Source of the DNA: JAJRVM01 sp963700515
GTDB taxonomy: Bacteria > Planctomycetota > Planctomycetia > Pirellulales > Pirellulaceae
Direction: 5' to 3'
NCBI GenBank assembly: GCA_963700515.1
Contig: CAVOXY010000072.1
Coordinates: 416,159 to 480,158 of the forward strand
Length of the DNA: 64,000 bases
The notes beneath the pieces are model-generated. The model made no database searches, was not told where the DNA came from, and saw only the letters and a program-made list of their open reading frames with translations. How positions within the stretch are numbered: the first letter of the stretch is position 1; every line of letters begins with the position of its first letter. Both the position numbers and the translations under genes were made by a program. Of this stretch, positions 28,797-38,726 are shown in pieces.

Positions 28797-29253
28797 AACA
28801 ACTCGCTCAATCGGCGCTGGTCAATTGTCCCGGAATCCAACGCGTCGTGAGTCTGCTGGAAGTCCGTTGAAACCGCCGGCTGAGGAAGCTCAGACGCGGC
28901 TCTTAGGGATGACGGAAAAACAACTTCGGTGTTTTCCGATTTCCGCCGGGCTTGCCCCGGTCGGAATCACAACTGGCCTGCTACCGGCCAGGGCGAAAAT
29001 CCCTTTCCCCACTTTCCTTCCGACTCGCTTCGCGAGTCGGAAGGAAAGTGGGCACGCAGAGATAATGCGGTAATTCGGTAGCAGATCAGTTGTCGCTCCG
29101 CTGGGAAAGCCCAGCGGAAGCGGAAAGAGGGTGGGCATTGACCGGGCATCAAATGCCGAAGTTACATAACTCTCCTCCCCGCGGCCCCCAGTAGCTGTCA
29201 TCGCTCGGGCCGCGAGACTTCAGCAACCACCGTCCATGACGTAACATGGAATC
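28797..29253. other. Intergenic region with a 21-bp perfect hairpin
   Basis: These 457 bp lie between the activator remnant and hpnE. They hold the 21-bp hairpin at 29008-29052 and no gene with a ribosome binding site. The rest shows no recognisable feature. Confidence 0.55.
29008..29052. repeat. Perfect inverted repeat, 21-bp stem
   Basis: The left arm CCCACTTTCCTTCCGACTCGC (29008-29028) and the right arm (29032-29052) are fully complementary around a TTC triloop. No T-run follows, so it is not a typical intrinsic terminator. It may be a protein-binding, RNA-stability or replication-related palindrome. Confidence 0.92.
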
Positions 29254-30681
29254 ATGGACGACCAACCTTCTGTAGCAGTGATCGGCGGAGGACTCTCGGG
29301 ACTGGCCGCCTCGACCCTGTTGTGCGAGGCGGGCTGCCGCGTGGAGTTGTTTGAGTCCCGGCGGATCCTGGGTGGTCGAGCTGGTTCGTATCAAGACCCA
29401 GCCACGGGCCGATGGATCGATCACTGCCAGCACGTGGCCATGGGCTGCTGTACCTATTTCATCGATTTCCTGCAGCGCAACGGAGTGAAAAAGCACCTGC
29501 AAAGCGATCGAACGCTCCATTTCTTCGATCTGCAGGGCCGGCACACACCGCTCACCCCCGCCCGCCTGCTCCCGGCACCCCTGCACCTGAGTCCTTTTCT
29601 GGCGAGACTTCCCTATCTGACGTGGGCGGAACGTTGGCGAGTCGCTACGGCGCTGAGTCGACTGGCGCGGCAGCAGCCCGACACCGTTGCCGGAGAGCCC
29701 ACCGTTGGCCAATGGCTCGCACAGCAACGGCAATCTCCCGACGCGATCGAGCGATTCTGGAAGCCGGTGCTGGTCAGCGCCTTGAGTGAATCACTCGATC
29801 GAGCATCGTTGACCGCCGCGCGGCAGGTCTTCTGTGATGGGTTCATGGCACATCACGATGCCTGCGAATTGCTCCTGCCGTCCATTCCGCTGGCCGAGCT
29901 CTACGACCAGTTACTGGCCGCACATCTGCTGCAACAGGGCCTGCAGATTCATCGCGGCACGCCCGTGCAGCAGGTCGAACGGACACCACGCGGCCAACTG
30001 CAGATCCAACTGGCACACGACCAGCGACGGTTCTTTGACCTGGTAATCGTCGCAGTCCCCTGGCGTCACATCACGCGATTGATAGCCGGCAGTACCTTGG
30101 CGGCACTGCCGCAGTTGGCACACGTTGAGCGCATTGAATCTGCTCCCATCACCTCGCTACATCTCTGGTTCGATCGCCCCATCATGGACCTGCCGCACGC
30201 AGTGTTGTTGGAGCGACTCGCGCAGTGGATCTTTCGCCGCGGCGCGATGGCCACATCGATCGGTGCCTCTGCGCACTACTATCAAGTCGTGATCAGCGCC
30301 GCACGACATATTTCGAAATTCGATTCCAACGAACTGGTCGAACGGGTAGTCGAGGAACTCAGAGCATTATGGCCACAAGCTGCCGCGGCCACACTGGTCA
30401 AATCGCAACTGGTCACGCAACGCGACGCGGTATTCTCCGTCGTGCCGGAGATGTCGCAACTGCGGCCGGCGCAAAGAACGCCCGTGGAAGGGCTGTTCTT
30501 GGCCGGAGATTGGACCGATACCGGCTGGCCCGCCACCATGGAGGGTGCGGTTCGCAGCGGATATCAAGCCGCCTGGGCCGCGTTGGAATCGATGGGCCGG
30601 CCGATCGGAGATCGTGTGGCCGAATTGCCTCGCAGCTGGCTGTTTCGGCTGCTGGCCGGCAGACGGGACACAACACCTTAA
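29254..30681 (+). CDS. hpnE: Hydroxysqualene dehydroxylase HpnE
   Basis: The 475-residue FAD-dependent amine-oxidase-type protein starts with the dinucleotide-binding motif 'VAVIGGGLSGLAAS' at residues 7-20, then the 'ESRRILGGRAGS' second half of the fingerprint. The end 'GLFLAGDWTDTGWPATMEGAVRSGYQAAWAAL' is the C-terminal FAD/substrate signature of the carotenoid/squalene desaturase superfamily. HpnE removes the hydroxyl from hydroxysqualene to give squalene. It is the third gene of the hpnCDE set, after hpnC and hpnD, although an activator remnant and hairpin separate it from them. It is intact. Confidence 0.93.
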   Translation: MDDQPSVAVIGGGLSGLAASTLLCEAGCRVELFESRRILGGRAGSYQDPATGRWIDHCQHVAMGCCTYFIDFLQRNGVKKHLQSDRTLHFFDLQGRHTPLTPARLLPAPLHLSPFLARLPYLTWAERWRVATALSRLARQQPDTVAGEPTVGQWLAQQRQSPDAIERFWKPVLVSALSESLDRASLTAARQVFCDGFMAHHDACELLLPSIPLAELYDQLLAAHLLQQGLQIHRGTPVQQVERTPRGQLQIQLAHDQRRFFDLVIVAVPWRHITRLIAGSTLAALPQLAHVERIESAPITSLHLWFDRPIMDLPHAVLLERLAQWIFRRGAMATSIGASAHYYQVVISAARHISKFDSNELVERVVEELRALWPQAAAATLVKSQLVTQRDAVFSVVPEMSQLRPAQRTPVEGLFLAGDWTDTGWPATMEGAVRSGYQAAWAALESMGRPIGDRVAELPRSWLFRLLAGRRDTTP

Positions 30682-31162
30682 CGCGGCCTGCGGTAGAACG
30701 GAATTCATTCCGTTTGTGCAGCACCAACCGTTCTCCATTTTTCCCGATGTAGAATAAAAATCCCCTTGCACAACATCCGCGCTCGCGCGCAGATGTTACC
30801 GACGAATACTGTGGGCGAGGACTTGGACAACGCCAGGAAGTCGAGGCCGCTTTGCCGCAGTGAGGGGGACAAAAAGATCGGCTGACAAAAATATCCAGGC
30901 GGCGGGTCCCCTCCCAGTCATGACTTCGTCGGTGGGACCCGTTCTGTGGCGGCACGCGTCACAATCGACCATTCTCTCTCGATGTTTCGACCGAAGTTCC
31001 CTACGCGGCCGTTGGCCGCAGTCAATAGGGGTCATGTACTACGTCCGCTCACCTATTTCGATTGGAACACGTATTGGGAACGAATAGGGAGTGGGGAATC
31101 ATAATTGCACCTTTCACGCGGTTTCTCATTCCGCATTGCGCATGCGCACTCCGCAGTCGTTG
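30682..31162. other. Convergent intergenic region
   Basis: This 480-bp stretch lies between hpnE (plus) and hpnG (minus). It contains an 8-bp palindrome AACGGAAT-TC-ATTCCGTT just after hpnE, which could be a weak terminator, and a second copy of the CCGCACT element (31075-31161). I see no gene. Confidence 0.5.
31075..31161. repeat. Heptamer-built inverted element, copy 2
   Basis: The left arm GGGAACGAATAGGGAGTGGG and the right arm CATTCCGCATTGCGCATGCG, then CACTCCGCAGTCGTT, are inverted relatives of the element at 26469. The internal heptamers have diverged. Confidence 0.6.
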
Positions 31163-32111
31163 TCAAGTCGCGTTGTCATCGGGAGGACCGTCAGGAGCCG
31201 AACGGTCAGCAGATGGTCCCTCCAGCTGCGGTACGACACCGATCAGGAACTTGGCCAGTCGATCGGAAGCTTTGATGGCCGTTTCACGCAGGTTCCACAT
31301 GTCTTTGATACTGCGCGGGCGATGAAACACGGCCCGCGTGACGGCTCCCAATTTGGCGGCCAGCGTCGTCTGGTCCAACAAGTGCTCGACCTCCCGCGGC
31401 AAATGGTCATCCAGTTCGTCACTGATCACGCGCACCGACAGGAATCCAACCTGCCTGCGGTGGCACGTTTGTGCCACGGCCATCGTTTCCATGTCGCACG
31501 CCACCGCGTGATAGTCGCTGAGCGAGCTGCACTTTCTCCGCCCGATCACGAATCAAATTGTCCACCGTCAGTAGACCCCCGACATGCAACGAGGGCGTCG
31601 CTTCGATAATCTCCGGATCGATCTTGAAGCCAACTTCCAGCGGTTGTTTATGCTGATCGACAATCGAACTGGCCATCAAGATGTGGCCACGTCGCATGTG
31701 AGGTACCAGAGCTCCGGCAAATCCAGCGGATACGATCCATCGCGGATGAAATATCTTGATGGCGTCCTCCGTCGCCCGCGCGGCGGCCTCCGGGCCCACT
31801 CCCGATTCACACACCACCACGTGCCGGTCGCCCAAGATGCCGGATCGTTCCACGAACGTGGCACAATGCGTGGTCACGGCATCCTTCATCAGGTCCACCA
31901 GGCCACCTGATTCCAGAGCGAGCGCGAACATCATGACGATGTCACAGGGCGGCTCCACCACCGGTGTTGCACCCTCCTGCGCATCCGCCTCCGATTCTTT
32001 TCGGCCGCGCAGCACGGGCTCCACAACGTGCCGGGCGCGATCCACCGCCTGCCGCACTTTGTCTTCCGCCACTTGATCAACCAGATTACTGACAACCCAC
32101 CGCAACCACAT
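31163..32111 (-). CDS. hpnG: Hopanoid-associated nucleoside phosphorylase HpnG (frameshift)
   Basis: The protein belongs to the nucleoside phosphorylase superfamily: 'VVVCESGVGPEAAARATEDAIKIFHPRWIVSAGFAGAL' and, in the other frame, 'CDMETMAVAQT', equal to the family's 'DMESxAVA'. In the hopanoid pathway HpnG releases adenine from adenosylhopane to give ribosylhopane. The pairing with hpnH upstream on the same strand supports this over a general MTA/SAH nucleosidase. The frame breaks near 31520, between 'AEKVQLA' and 'LSDYHAVA'; one base fixes it. The N-terminal 60 residues are an extension without family match. It is the only broken gene in the 19.4-44 kb part apart from the response regulator at its edge. 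Confidence 0.75.
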
Positions 32112-32596
32112 CGCCTTACACCCTCAAACGTCCAGGAAATCCGCTGCGAGCCGTCCCCGCGGCCACAAGACGACACACGTCGCCTGTAGGCACTGGACTT
32201 GCTTCGCTGCCGCGACAACTGCCATCCACACGACCAGACCCGCACGCGGCTAGCATACTCCAATCGTGACAGTGCCGATACGGGCCACGCCGCCAGGATC
32301 CCGCAGGCAGGCCGATCGCGATGTCCGTTTTCAGCACGCCACTGGGTGTGCGGCGAAAGACGGTGTGCCCCGGGAATAAGTAACCACGTCGCGGGGTCAT
32401 ATTCTGTATGGAAACGGGATAGTCAGGATCTGTATCTCTTTAGCCGAATGGTGTTTCTTCTCTTGTCACAGCCCTACAGGATCCCCCAATCGGCTGAAAT
32501 GATACGCTGGTCTTTCAACTGGCTTTGCCTTGGAAGCGGAGGGTTGTCATGTGGCGCAAGTACGAAATGCTATTCGTGACCATCGCACTTCTGTTT
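32112..32596. other. Spacer between hpnH and hpnG
   Basis: This 485-bp stretch lies between two hopanoid genes that often adjoin. Frames across it have no ribosome binding site or recognisable product. It may hold a promoter for hpnG; I see no repeat. Confidence 0.45.
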
Positions 32597-33628
32597 TCAA
32601 CGTTGGGCTGCGGCGGAATTACCGCCGCACATCCAGCGCAAGGTGGCCCACATACCGCGGCAGGAACCCAACGTCGCGCTGACGGCACTCGGTTCGTAGC
32701 CACAATGCATCATGCAGTCGCGACAGTGGCGATTGCCGCTCGCTGGCCCGTAGGATTCCCACTCTGTCGTGTCGAGTAGTTGCTGAAAAGAATCACAATG
32801 TCCCTCGTCCACCAGGTAGCAGGGCTTCTGCCAACCGAAGACGTTATAAGTCGGATTGCCCCAGGGAGTGCAAGCCAGCGGGTAATTTCCTTGCAGGAAT
32901 TCCAAATAGACGGGCGTCTGATTGAAACGCCAGCTGCGCCGGCGCTGCTGCAGGATCTGCCGCAGCAAGTGTTCGGTCTGCTGGCGAACCAGAAAATGCT
33001 CCTGATCCGCGGCCTCGGCATACGCGAAACCGGGGGCAATCGTCATGCCCTCGATGCCCAAGGCCATCAAAGCGTCGAAATGCTCTCGTACCTGGCCGGG
33101 ATCGACTCCATGAAACAGCGTGGTGTTGGTGGTGACGCGAAATCCGCGGGCCAACGCTGCTCGAATCGCTTGCACCGCCGTGTCGTACACGCCGTCACGT
33201 CCCACTGCGTGATCGTGCACCTGTTGTGGGCCGTCCAAATGCACCGAGAAGACGAGACGCTTCGTCGGTGGAAACCGCAGCAGCGATTGCTCCAGATTCA
33301 TCGCATTCGTACAGAGGTACACGAACCGCTTCCGCGCCACCAAACCAGCGACGATCTCGTCGATCTGCGGATGCAACAGCGGCTCGCCGCCCGCGATCGA
33401 GACGATCGGCGCCCCACATTGCTCGGCTGCCGAGAAGCACTGGTCGGGCGTGAGTTGTTGACGCAGCACAGCTGGCGGATGCTTGATCTTGCCACACCCG
33501 GGACATGCCAGATTGCACCGCAAGAGCGGTTCGAGCATCAGCACCAGCGCATAACGCCGGACGCGTCGCGTCTTGTTCCACAGCACGTGTCGCGAGACCG
33601 CCACTGCTTGAGAAATCGGGACTGCCAT
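32597..33628 (-). CDS. hpnH: Adenosyl-hopene transferase, radical SAM protein HpnH
   Basis: The 343-residue protein has the radical SAM cluster motif 'RCNLACPGCGKI' (C-x3-C-x2-C, near residue 40) and 'IVSIAGGEPLLHP' (the GGEP motif). It matches HpnH in order and length, with 'MAVPISQAVAVSRHVLWNK' as the usual N-terminus and further Cys near the C-terminus ('HCRDCMMHCGYEP'). HpnH couples adenosine to diploptene to make adenosylhopane, which starts hopanoid side-chain extension. I chose ATG 33628 because AGGTG lies 6 bases upstream; GTG 33637 is less likely. It is intact and lies between shc and hpnG on the same strand. Confidence 0.95.
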   Translation of the reverse strand: MAVPISQAVAVSRHVLWNKTRRVRRYALVLMLEPLLRCNLACPGCGKIKHPPAVLRQQLTPDQCFSAAEQCGAPIVSIAGGEPLLHPQIDEIVAGLVARKRFVYLCTNAMNLEQSLLRFPPTKRLVFSVHLDGPQQVHDHAVGRDGVYDTAVQAIRAALARGFRVTTNTTLFHGVDPGQVREHFDALMALGIEGMTIAPGFAYAEAADQEHFLVRQQTEHLLRQILQQRRRSWRFNQTPVYLEFLQGNYPLACTPWGNPTYNVFGWQKPCYLVDEGHCDSFQQLLDTTEWESYGPASGNRHCRDCMMHCGYEPSAVSATLGSCRGMWATLRWMCGGNSAAAQR

Positions 33629-33843
33629 GAGACTCACCTGAAAAAGTTCTGCTATCCCGAGTGGCGCTGCTTACGACAGAAAGATCGAATGACAAACAGA
33701 CCTTGTGCCGCACCGTGCATTTGTTTGTCGTCCAATTTCTTTGTCCGAAAGATATTTCGGCTTTTTCGCCACGCGGGTGCCCGAATTTCCGGCAAGCTCA
33801 TCGAACCCTGCAATGCGAGTCCCGAGGCCGGCGACGTACCGGT

Positions 33844-36117
33844 TCACACATCGATCTCGTCCCAGGCATGTCGGAGCGTCTGCTGGAAGCGTCCCAGCGC
33901 CAGGAGCGGGAAGTAGAGCGGATACATGTGATAGCGGAGGTAGAAAACCTGTGGGAAACCGGTCCCCGTAAATTCCCGCTCCAGCCAGCTTCCGTCAGGA
34001 CGTTGCCCAGCGACCAGAAAGTCGATGCCGCGCCGCACGGCCGCGTGTTCGTGCAGGCCGCAGGCGAGCAGCCCGAGCACTCCCCAGGCGGTCTGGGATG
34101 GCGTGGCCCGTCCCTGGCCGCGCATCTGTGGATGCGCATAGCTCTCCGGGGACTCACCCCAACCACCATTCGATTGCTGATGGGCCAACAACCACTCGGC
34201 GCCCCGTTGCAGGGCCGCGTCATCTCCGCGCACTCCCACTTGCGCCAGCCCCACCAGGCACTGCCAGGTTCCGTAAATATAGTTCACACCCCACCGCCCG
34301 TACCAACTCCCATCCGGCTCTTGAGTCTGCCGCAGGTACTGCACGCCGCGTTGCACGGCCGGGTCCGCGAGAGTCGCTCCCCAGAGGGCCAGGGCTTCGA
34401 GCACACGTCCCGTGAGATCCGGTGTGCTGGGATCGATCATCGCATTGTGATCCGCAAACGGCACGTGGCAGAGAAACTGCCGGTCGTTGTCTTTATCGAA
34501 AGCGCCCCAGCCACCGTCCGAATTCTGCATCGCGAGTGTCCAACGGCGAGCGCGCTCGCAAGCATCCACGGCGCGGCTGAGCAGGAGCGCACGATCACGA
34601 GCCTCCTCCAACTTGGGCGCCACGGTCTGCACCGCCACATGATCCGGTAGCTCGCGCGATACGTCGCGGTCGGGCATGTATTGCTCGTTTAACGCAGCGA
34701 GCACCATCGCCGTATCATCGACGTCGGGATAGAAAGCATTGTGGTGCTCGAAGTACCAACCGCTCGGCTCGACCTTCACGTTCATCGACCAGTCGCCCGG
34801 ACGGGTCACTTCGCGGGACAACAGCCAACGTGTGGCCCGCGCGACGGCCAGCTCATCCCCCGGTTCGCCGACGCAAGCCAGCGCACGCAACGTCAGCGCC
34901 GTGTCCCACACCGGCGACTTGCAGGGCTGCAACCGGACGGTGATTCCTTCTCCCGTTCTCGCTTCTCCCGCGCTCGCTTCTCCCGTCCCTCCTTCTTCTG
35001 TGTCTTCTCTTGTGTCTTCTCTTGTGTCTTCTCTAATAACCAGGTCTTCCAGTTGTTCGTGACAGTAGCGCACTTCGGCGCTCTGATCGGAATAACCAAG
35101 GCACTTCAGCGCTATGACGCTCCACACGATCGGCGGGAAAATTGCCCCGAGCCCGTCGCTGTCGACGAACCGATCGGTCATCCACTGCTTGGCCGCGCGC
35201 AGCGCTCGTTTACGCAAAGGGCGCAGTCGCAGTCGTTCGCACGTCTTGAGAAAACGATCGAGAAGACGAAAACACCGTTCCCAACTCACTAGCCGCTTGG
35301 AGGCGACCACCCCGGGACACTGTAACTCGGGCCAGCGATCCACCGACCGGACATACAATTCGTCGATTCCCAGACCGTCGGGTAGCTGACGCACCGGCCG
35401 ATGAGCCCACACGATTGACAGCGGTACCAGGATGGCGCGAGACCAGGCACTTACGCGATAAATATTGATCGGACTCCACTTGGGTAACAGTACGGCTTCG
35501 GGCAGAACCGCTGGACAAAGCTCGAAAGGAATCTGCCCCAAGAGCGCCAAATAGAAGCGGGTGAAGCTGTTCACGGCGTCGGCACCGCCGTGAGCCAAGA
35601 TCGATTCGCGGGCCAACCGCAGCGGTTCACTGCGCGGATCGTGCCCTGCCAGCTTGAGCGCGAAATAGGCTTTCACGCTGCCACTGATTTCCATCTCGCC
35701 ACCCGGAAAGAGCGACCAACCTCCCTGCGGCAATTGTTCACGCAGCAGGTACCGCGCCGCCTGCTGGACGACCGGGCGCTCCAATTGGCCCAACCAGGCA
35801 AGCAACAGGATGTACTCGCTCTCCAGAATCGTGTCACCCTGCAGCTCACCGCACCAATAGCCCTCTTTCTGCTGCTGAGTCAGTAGGCACTGCCGAGCGC
35901 GCTGGATCGCCAGATCCAAGTCGGGCAGCTCGCACGAATCGGCACCGCGAGCCGATCCGCCGGCCGAAGAAGAGGTCGAAGCAGCCGAAAACACTCGATC
36001 GTTGTGCGATGACTCCACCGAATTCCTTTCAACTCCGTTTGCCCGAAACGGTTCTTGCCCTCGCCCTGCACCAACAGCGCGACCTGCGCGAACATCGTTC
36101 CATCCAGCGCTGCTCAT
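33844..36117 (-). CDS. shc: Squalene-hopene cyclase
   Basis: This cyclase has about 757 residues from ATG 36117. A longer frame begins at 36183, and no clear ribosome binding site decides. It has the catalytic motif 'YPDVDDTAMVLAAL' (DXDDTA) in the middle and several QW repeats ('RWTLAMQNSDGGWGAFDK', 'EPDGSWYGRWG', 'GQRPDGSWLEREFTGTGFPQ'). It cyclises squalene to hopene/diploptene, the step after HpnE. It has an insert between helices: REDT repeated three times, then Gly/Glu/Ala-rich sequence ('GEASAGEARTGEG'), encoded by a 12-bp DNA repeat near 34970-35035. Normal cyclases lack this, so it is probably a loop. Confidence 0.93.
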   Translation of the reverse strand: MSSAGWNDVRAGRAVGAGRGQEPFRANGVERNSVESSHNDRVFSAASTSSSAGGSARGADSCELPDLDLAIQRARQCLLTQQQKEGYWCGELQGDTILESEYILLLAWLGQLERPVVQQAARYLLREQLPQGGWSLFPGGEMEISGSVKAYFALKLAGHDPRSEPLRLARESILAHGGADAVNSFTRFYLALLGQIPFELCPAVLPEAVLLPKWSPINIYRVSAWSRAILVPLSIVWAHRPVRQLPDGLGIDELYVRSVDRWPELQCPGVVASKRLVSWERCFRLLDRFLKTCERLRLRPLRKRALRAAKQWMTDRFVDSDGLGAIFPPIVWSVIALKCLGYSDQSAEVRYCHEQLEDLVIREDTREDTREDTEEGGTGEASAGEARTGEGITVRLQPCKSPVWDTALTLRALACVGEPGDELAVARATRWLLSREVTRPGDWSMNVKVEPSGWYFEHHNAFYPDVDDTAMVLAALNEQYMPDRDVSRELPDHVAVQTVAPKLEEARDRALLLSRAVDACERARRWTLAMQNSDGGWGAFDKDNDRQFLCHVPFADHNAMIDPSTPDLTGRVLEALALWGATLADPAVQRGVQYLRQTQEPDGSWYGRWGVNYIYGTWQCLVGLAQVGVRGDDAALQRGAEWLLAHQQSNGGWGESPESYAHPQMRGQGRATPSQTAWGVLGLLACGLHEHAAVRRGIDFLVAGQRPDGSWLEREFTGTGFPQVFYLRYHMYPLYFPLLALGRFQQTLRHAWDEIDV

Positions 36118-36275
36118 GGGTCGACCGAGACCTGACCTAGTGGGACCTGTCGAGAGCCGCTGTACCGTCGCAACACGGTACACGTCGCCACGCAGAGACT
36201 GCCAGGCGAGCCCCTCCAGCCATCACACACCCAGCCACCGGTTCAACTTATGGAATTTACGCGGTCGGTTCAAGA

Positions 36276-38534
36276 TCAGTCGTCGCTCGGGCGCTCCACC
36301 ACCGCAAAAACTTCTCCATCTTCGGGAACCATCCCCGGCACCTCGAGCCGTTGGAGCAACTGCTGCTGCAACTCCAATTCCTGACGGACCAAACGTGGGG
36401 TCACGTAGTCGGTGAAACCGTAGTTGCCGGGTTGACGATAACGTCTGATTTCGGCCCAGTCGATGTAGATGTGCGAAATGTGCAATTCGTGCAGGCGAGC
36501 GCGCCGCGCCGCCGCGTCGCGATCTCGAAAAATCTCCTCGAAGATGCAGTCGTCAAAACACGTGTTGTAGAGCACCGGGATCGTCAGATCAAAGGCGGCC
36601 GCATCCCCCACCAGCAGTGCCCGACTCCCGGCCGGTACACATTGGCGCAAATATGCGTGCGCCACAAACCGATGTCCGTTGGGCACCAGGGCCATGCGAG
36701 GATCGTCACGCAACTGCCGCAACTCGACCAGAAAGCGGTTGTCCCCCAGCAGCGGCGGGGAGCTGACCAAGAAGTTGGCCACGAGACCGCAGGCCAACAC
36801 TCCCCACATAATTCGCCGCCAGACGAGGGAGTCGGACCAAGCTGCCCCGACGCCGGCCAGGAGCACCATCAACGGCACGGCGGGAACCCAGAAGCGGTCC
36901 AGGCGGTGTGTCAGCAGCCACCAGGCTGCCAGAATATAGAACAACAGCGCTCCCCAGAAAACCAGATCCCGGTACTTGTCAGGCCGCCAGAACACCAGTG
37001 CGGCAAAGGGGACGATGAGCGGGTTGTGCCACGGACTGCGTCCCAACACATTGACCCCCGACTGCCAAGCCTGCGACAAAGTATAACGGTTCCCTCGCGC
37101 GTCCCGTGGTACCTGATGCGCTTTCCGCCACCGGGCGTCCTTCTCCGGCGTGCGCGTTGCGCCGCCCAACAGACCCGAAAGCAGCGGATAAGTCGGGTTG
37201 CCGGTGAGTACCCAATTCTTGCCGAACCATAATCCGCACGCCGCAGTCACGCTCAACAGAAAGACGAGTGGGATGCGCGCTCGATACAAGCGGCTTCCCA
37301 ACAGCGTCACCAGCAGCAGCGGACAGACTACCAGCAGCAGCGAAGTGTATTTGCACGACACGGCGGAGCCAGCCAGCCAGCCGGTCAGTATCAACAGTCC
37401 CCAGCAGGGCAGGCCTGTCGCTCGCCGCTGGTCCCACCAGAGCCGGCCCGCATAGATGCCTGAGAGCAAATAGTAGGCTACCACGCCTTCGTTCAAGCCA
37501 TTGACCGACACCATAATAATCCACGCCGTGGAGACATACAGCAGCGCGGCAACGATCCCTGCGGTGCGCGAGAAGTAACGACGGCCAGCGGTGAAGACCA
37601 GCACCGCGGTCAGCAATGTGAAGCTCGCCATCACGACTTTGCCGGAGAGTGCGCCCCACCACCACGCCAGGTCACCGGAAGTTGTTGCCATCGCCAGCGT
37701 GGCCAACATCTCAGCGCCCAGCGGCATGTTGCCGTACACGTTGTGTGGCAGGAACGTCACACTGCCTTGCTGATACCATTGCTTGGGAACCTGCAGGTGA
37801 TACTCCAGCACATCGAAGTCCAGCGGTGGCAGGACCGCTCCACCCACGATGACCAGCACGAAAGGAATCGCCCCCCACCACCATTGAGGCCGCCACCACG
37901 CTTGGTGCCGAGCGGTGTCGGTCGCAAGGGCCTCGCCGTCGGGTACGACCAACGGGAGTTCCTGGGGCGCCGGCGCGGAAGTCCCGGCACGAAATAGTCC
38001 CCGCCGCCATCCCCGCCACGTCGACACGGCCAACAAGCACAAACCGAGCAGCGTGAAGATGAGCGGCTGGCGCAAGCCGCCCAATAACCCAATCGCCAGC
38101 GTCGCCAAGGATAGTCCACTCAGTCCCAACCCCATCGCCAGCGCAAAGAACTCCGCACGACAGAGCCTTTGCCCAGACTGCAAGCAGGGCAGAATCAGCC
38201 ACCCGAGCAGCAGTGCCGACACGCCGATCCCTCCAGCCACGGCCAGTGGCTTGAGACGATCCATCACGGCGAATACGCCATCGGGACGACCCAGCCAGCC
38301 GGCAACCAGTTCGTCCGGCACCAGCAGGAACGCCAGCGGCCGGTACCGCTGAACGCCCGGCACAAAATCCGCGCTGTAAAACAAGATCAAATAGACGGCC
38401 AGGCAGAGCAGGAAACCAACGGACACCAGGACGACCCGAGCCTGGGAGAAAGACCGGTCCGCCTCGCGGGCCCCGCTGCCCGGCAGCGGTCCAGACACCG
38501 CGGCAGAGGACATTGCTTTGCGACGCTTGGCCAC
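36276..38534 (-). CDS. Large polytopic glycosyltransferase-like membrane protein
   Basis: The protein has 752 residues from GTG 38534, with an AAGGCG-type site upstream. It has about 12-14 hydrophobic segments, starting 'VVLVSVGFLLCLAVYLILFYS'. After the 'PPLDFDVLEYHLQVPKQW' loop come more helices. The 'D.D..EYHL' loop soon after an early helix and the later 'RLDRFWVPAVPLMVLLAGVGAAW' helix are typical of the dolichol-phosphate-mannose / ArnT (GT39-like) fold. It probably transfers a lipid-linked sugar on the periplasmic face. The acceptor is unknown. It is the gene next to shc, on the same strand, with 160 bases between them. It is intact. Confidence 0.68.
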   Translation of the reverse strand: MAKRRKAMSSAAVSGPLPGSGAREADRSFSQARVVLVSVGFLLCLAVYLILFYSADFVPGVQRYRPLAFLLVPDELVAGWLGRPDGVFAVMDRLKPLAVAGGIGVSALLLGWLILPCLQSGQRLCRAEFFALAMGLGLSGLSLATLAIGLLGGLRQPLIFTLLGLCLLAVSTWRGWRRGLFRAGTSAPAPQELPLVVPDGEALATDTARHQAWWRPQWWWGAIPFVLVIVGGAVLPPLDFDVLEYHLQVPKQWYQQGSVTFLPHNVYGNMPLGAEMLATLAMATTSGDLAWWWGALSGKVVMASFTLLTAVLVFTAGRRYFSRTAGIVAALLYVSTAWIIMVSVNGLNEGVVAYYLLSGIYAGRLWWDQRRATGLPCWGLLILTGWLAGSAVSCKYTSLLLVVCPLLLVTLLGSRLYRARIPLVFLLSVTAACGLWFGKNWVLTGNPTYPLLSGLLGGATRTPEKDARWRKAHQVPRDARGNRYTLSQAWQSGVNVLGRSPWHNPLIVPFAALVFWRPDKYRDLVFWGALLFYILAAWWLLTHRLDRFWVPAVPLMVLLAGVGAAWSDSLVWRRIMWGVLACGLVANFLVSSPPLLGDNRFLVELRQLRDDPRMALVPNGHRFVAHAYLRQCVPAGSRALLVGDAAAFDLTIPVLYNTCFDDCIFEEIFRDRDAAARRARLHELHISHIYIDWAEIRRYRQPGNYGFTDYVTPRLVRQELELQQQLLQRLEVPGMVPEDGEVFAVVERPSDD

Positions 38535-38726
38535 GATTTCGCCTTTTTTGCCGGAACGCGGAAGAGGATGTCGCCAGAGACCTGCCAAGCGACTTGCACC
38601 AAGCTATGATTATAAACGGCCGGATGCAAGGCGGCTGGCGGGGATCGCCGCGCGCCGCCACCTGCCACCAAAACAAGGAACTCGAGCGTCCGGGCAGTCA
38701 CACAGCAACCAGCGGAAGACCTTCCC

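Noticed and set aside
28564..29073. A full gene downstream of hpnD
   Set aside because: Only about 55 codons match the sigma-54 activator family; the remainder has no conserved sequence or ribosome binding site.
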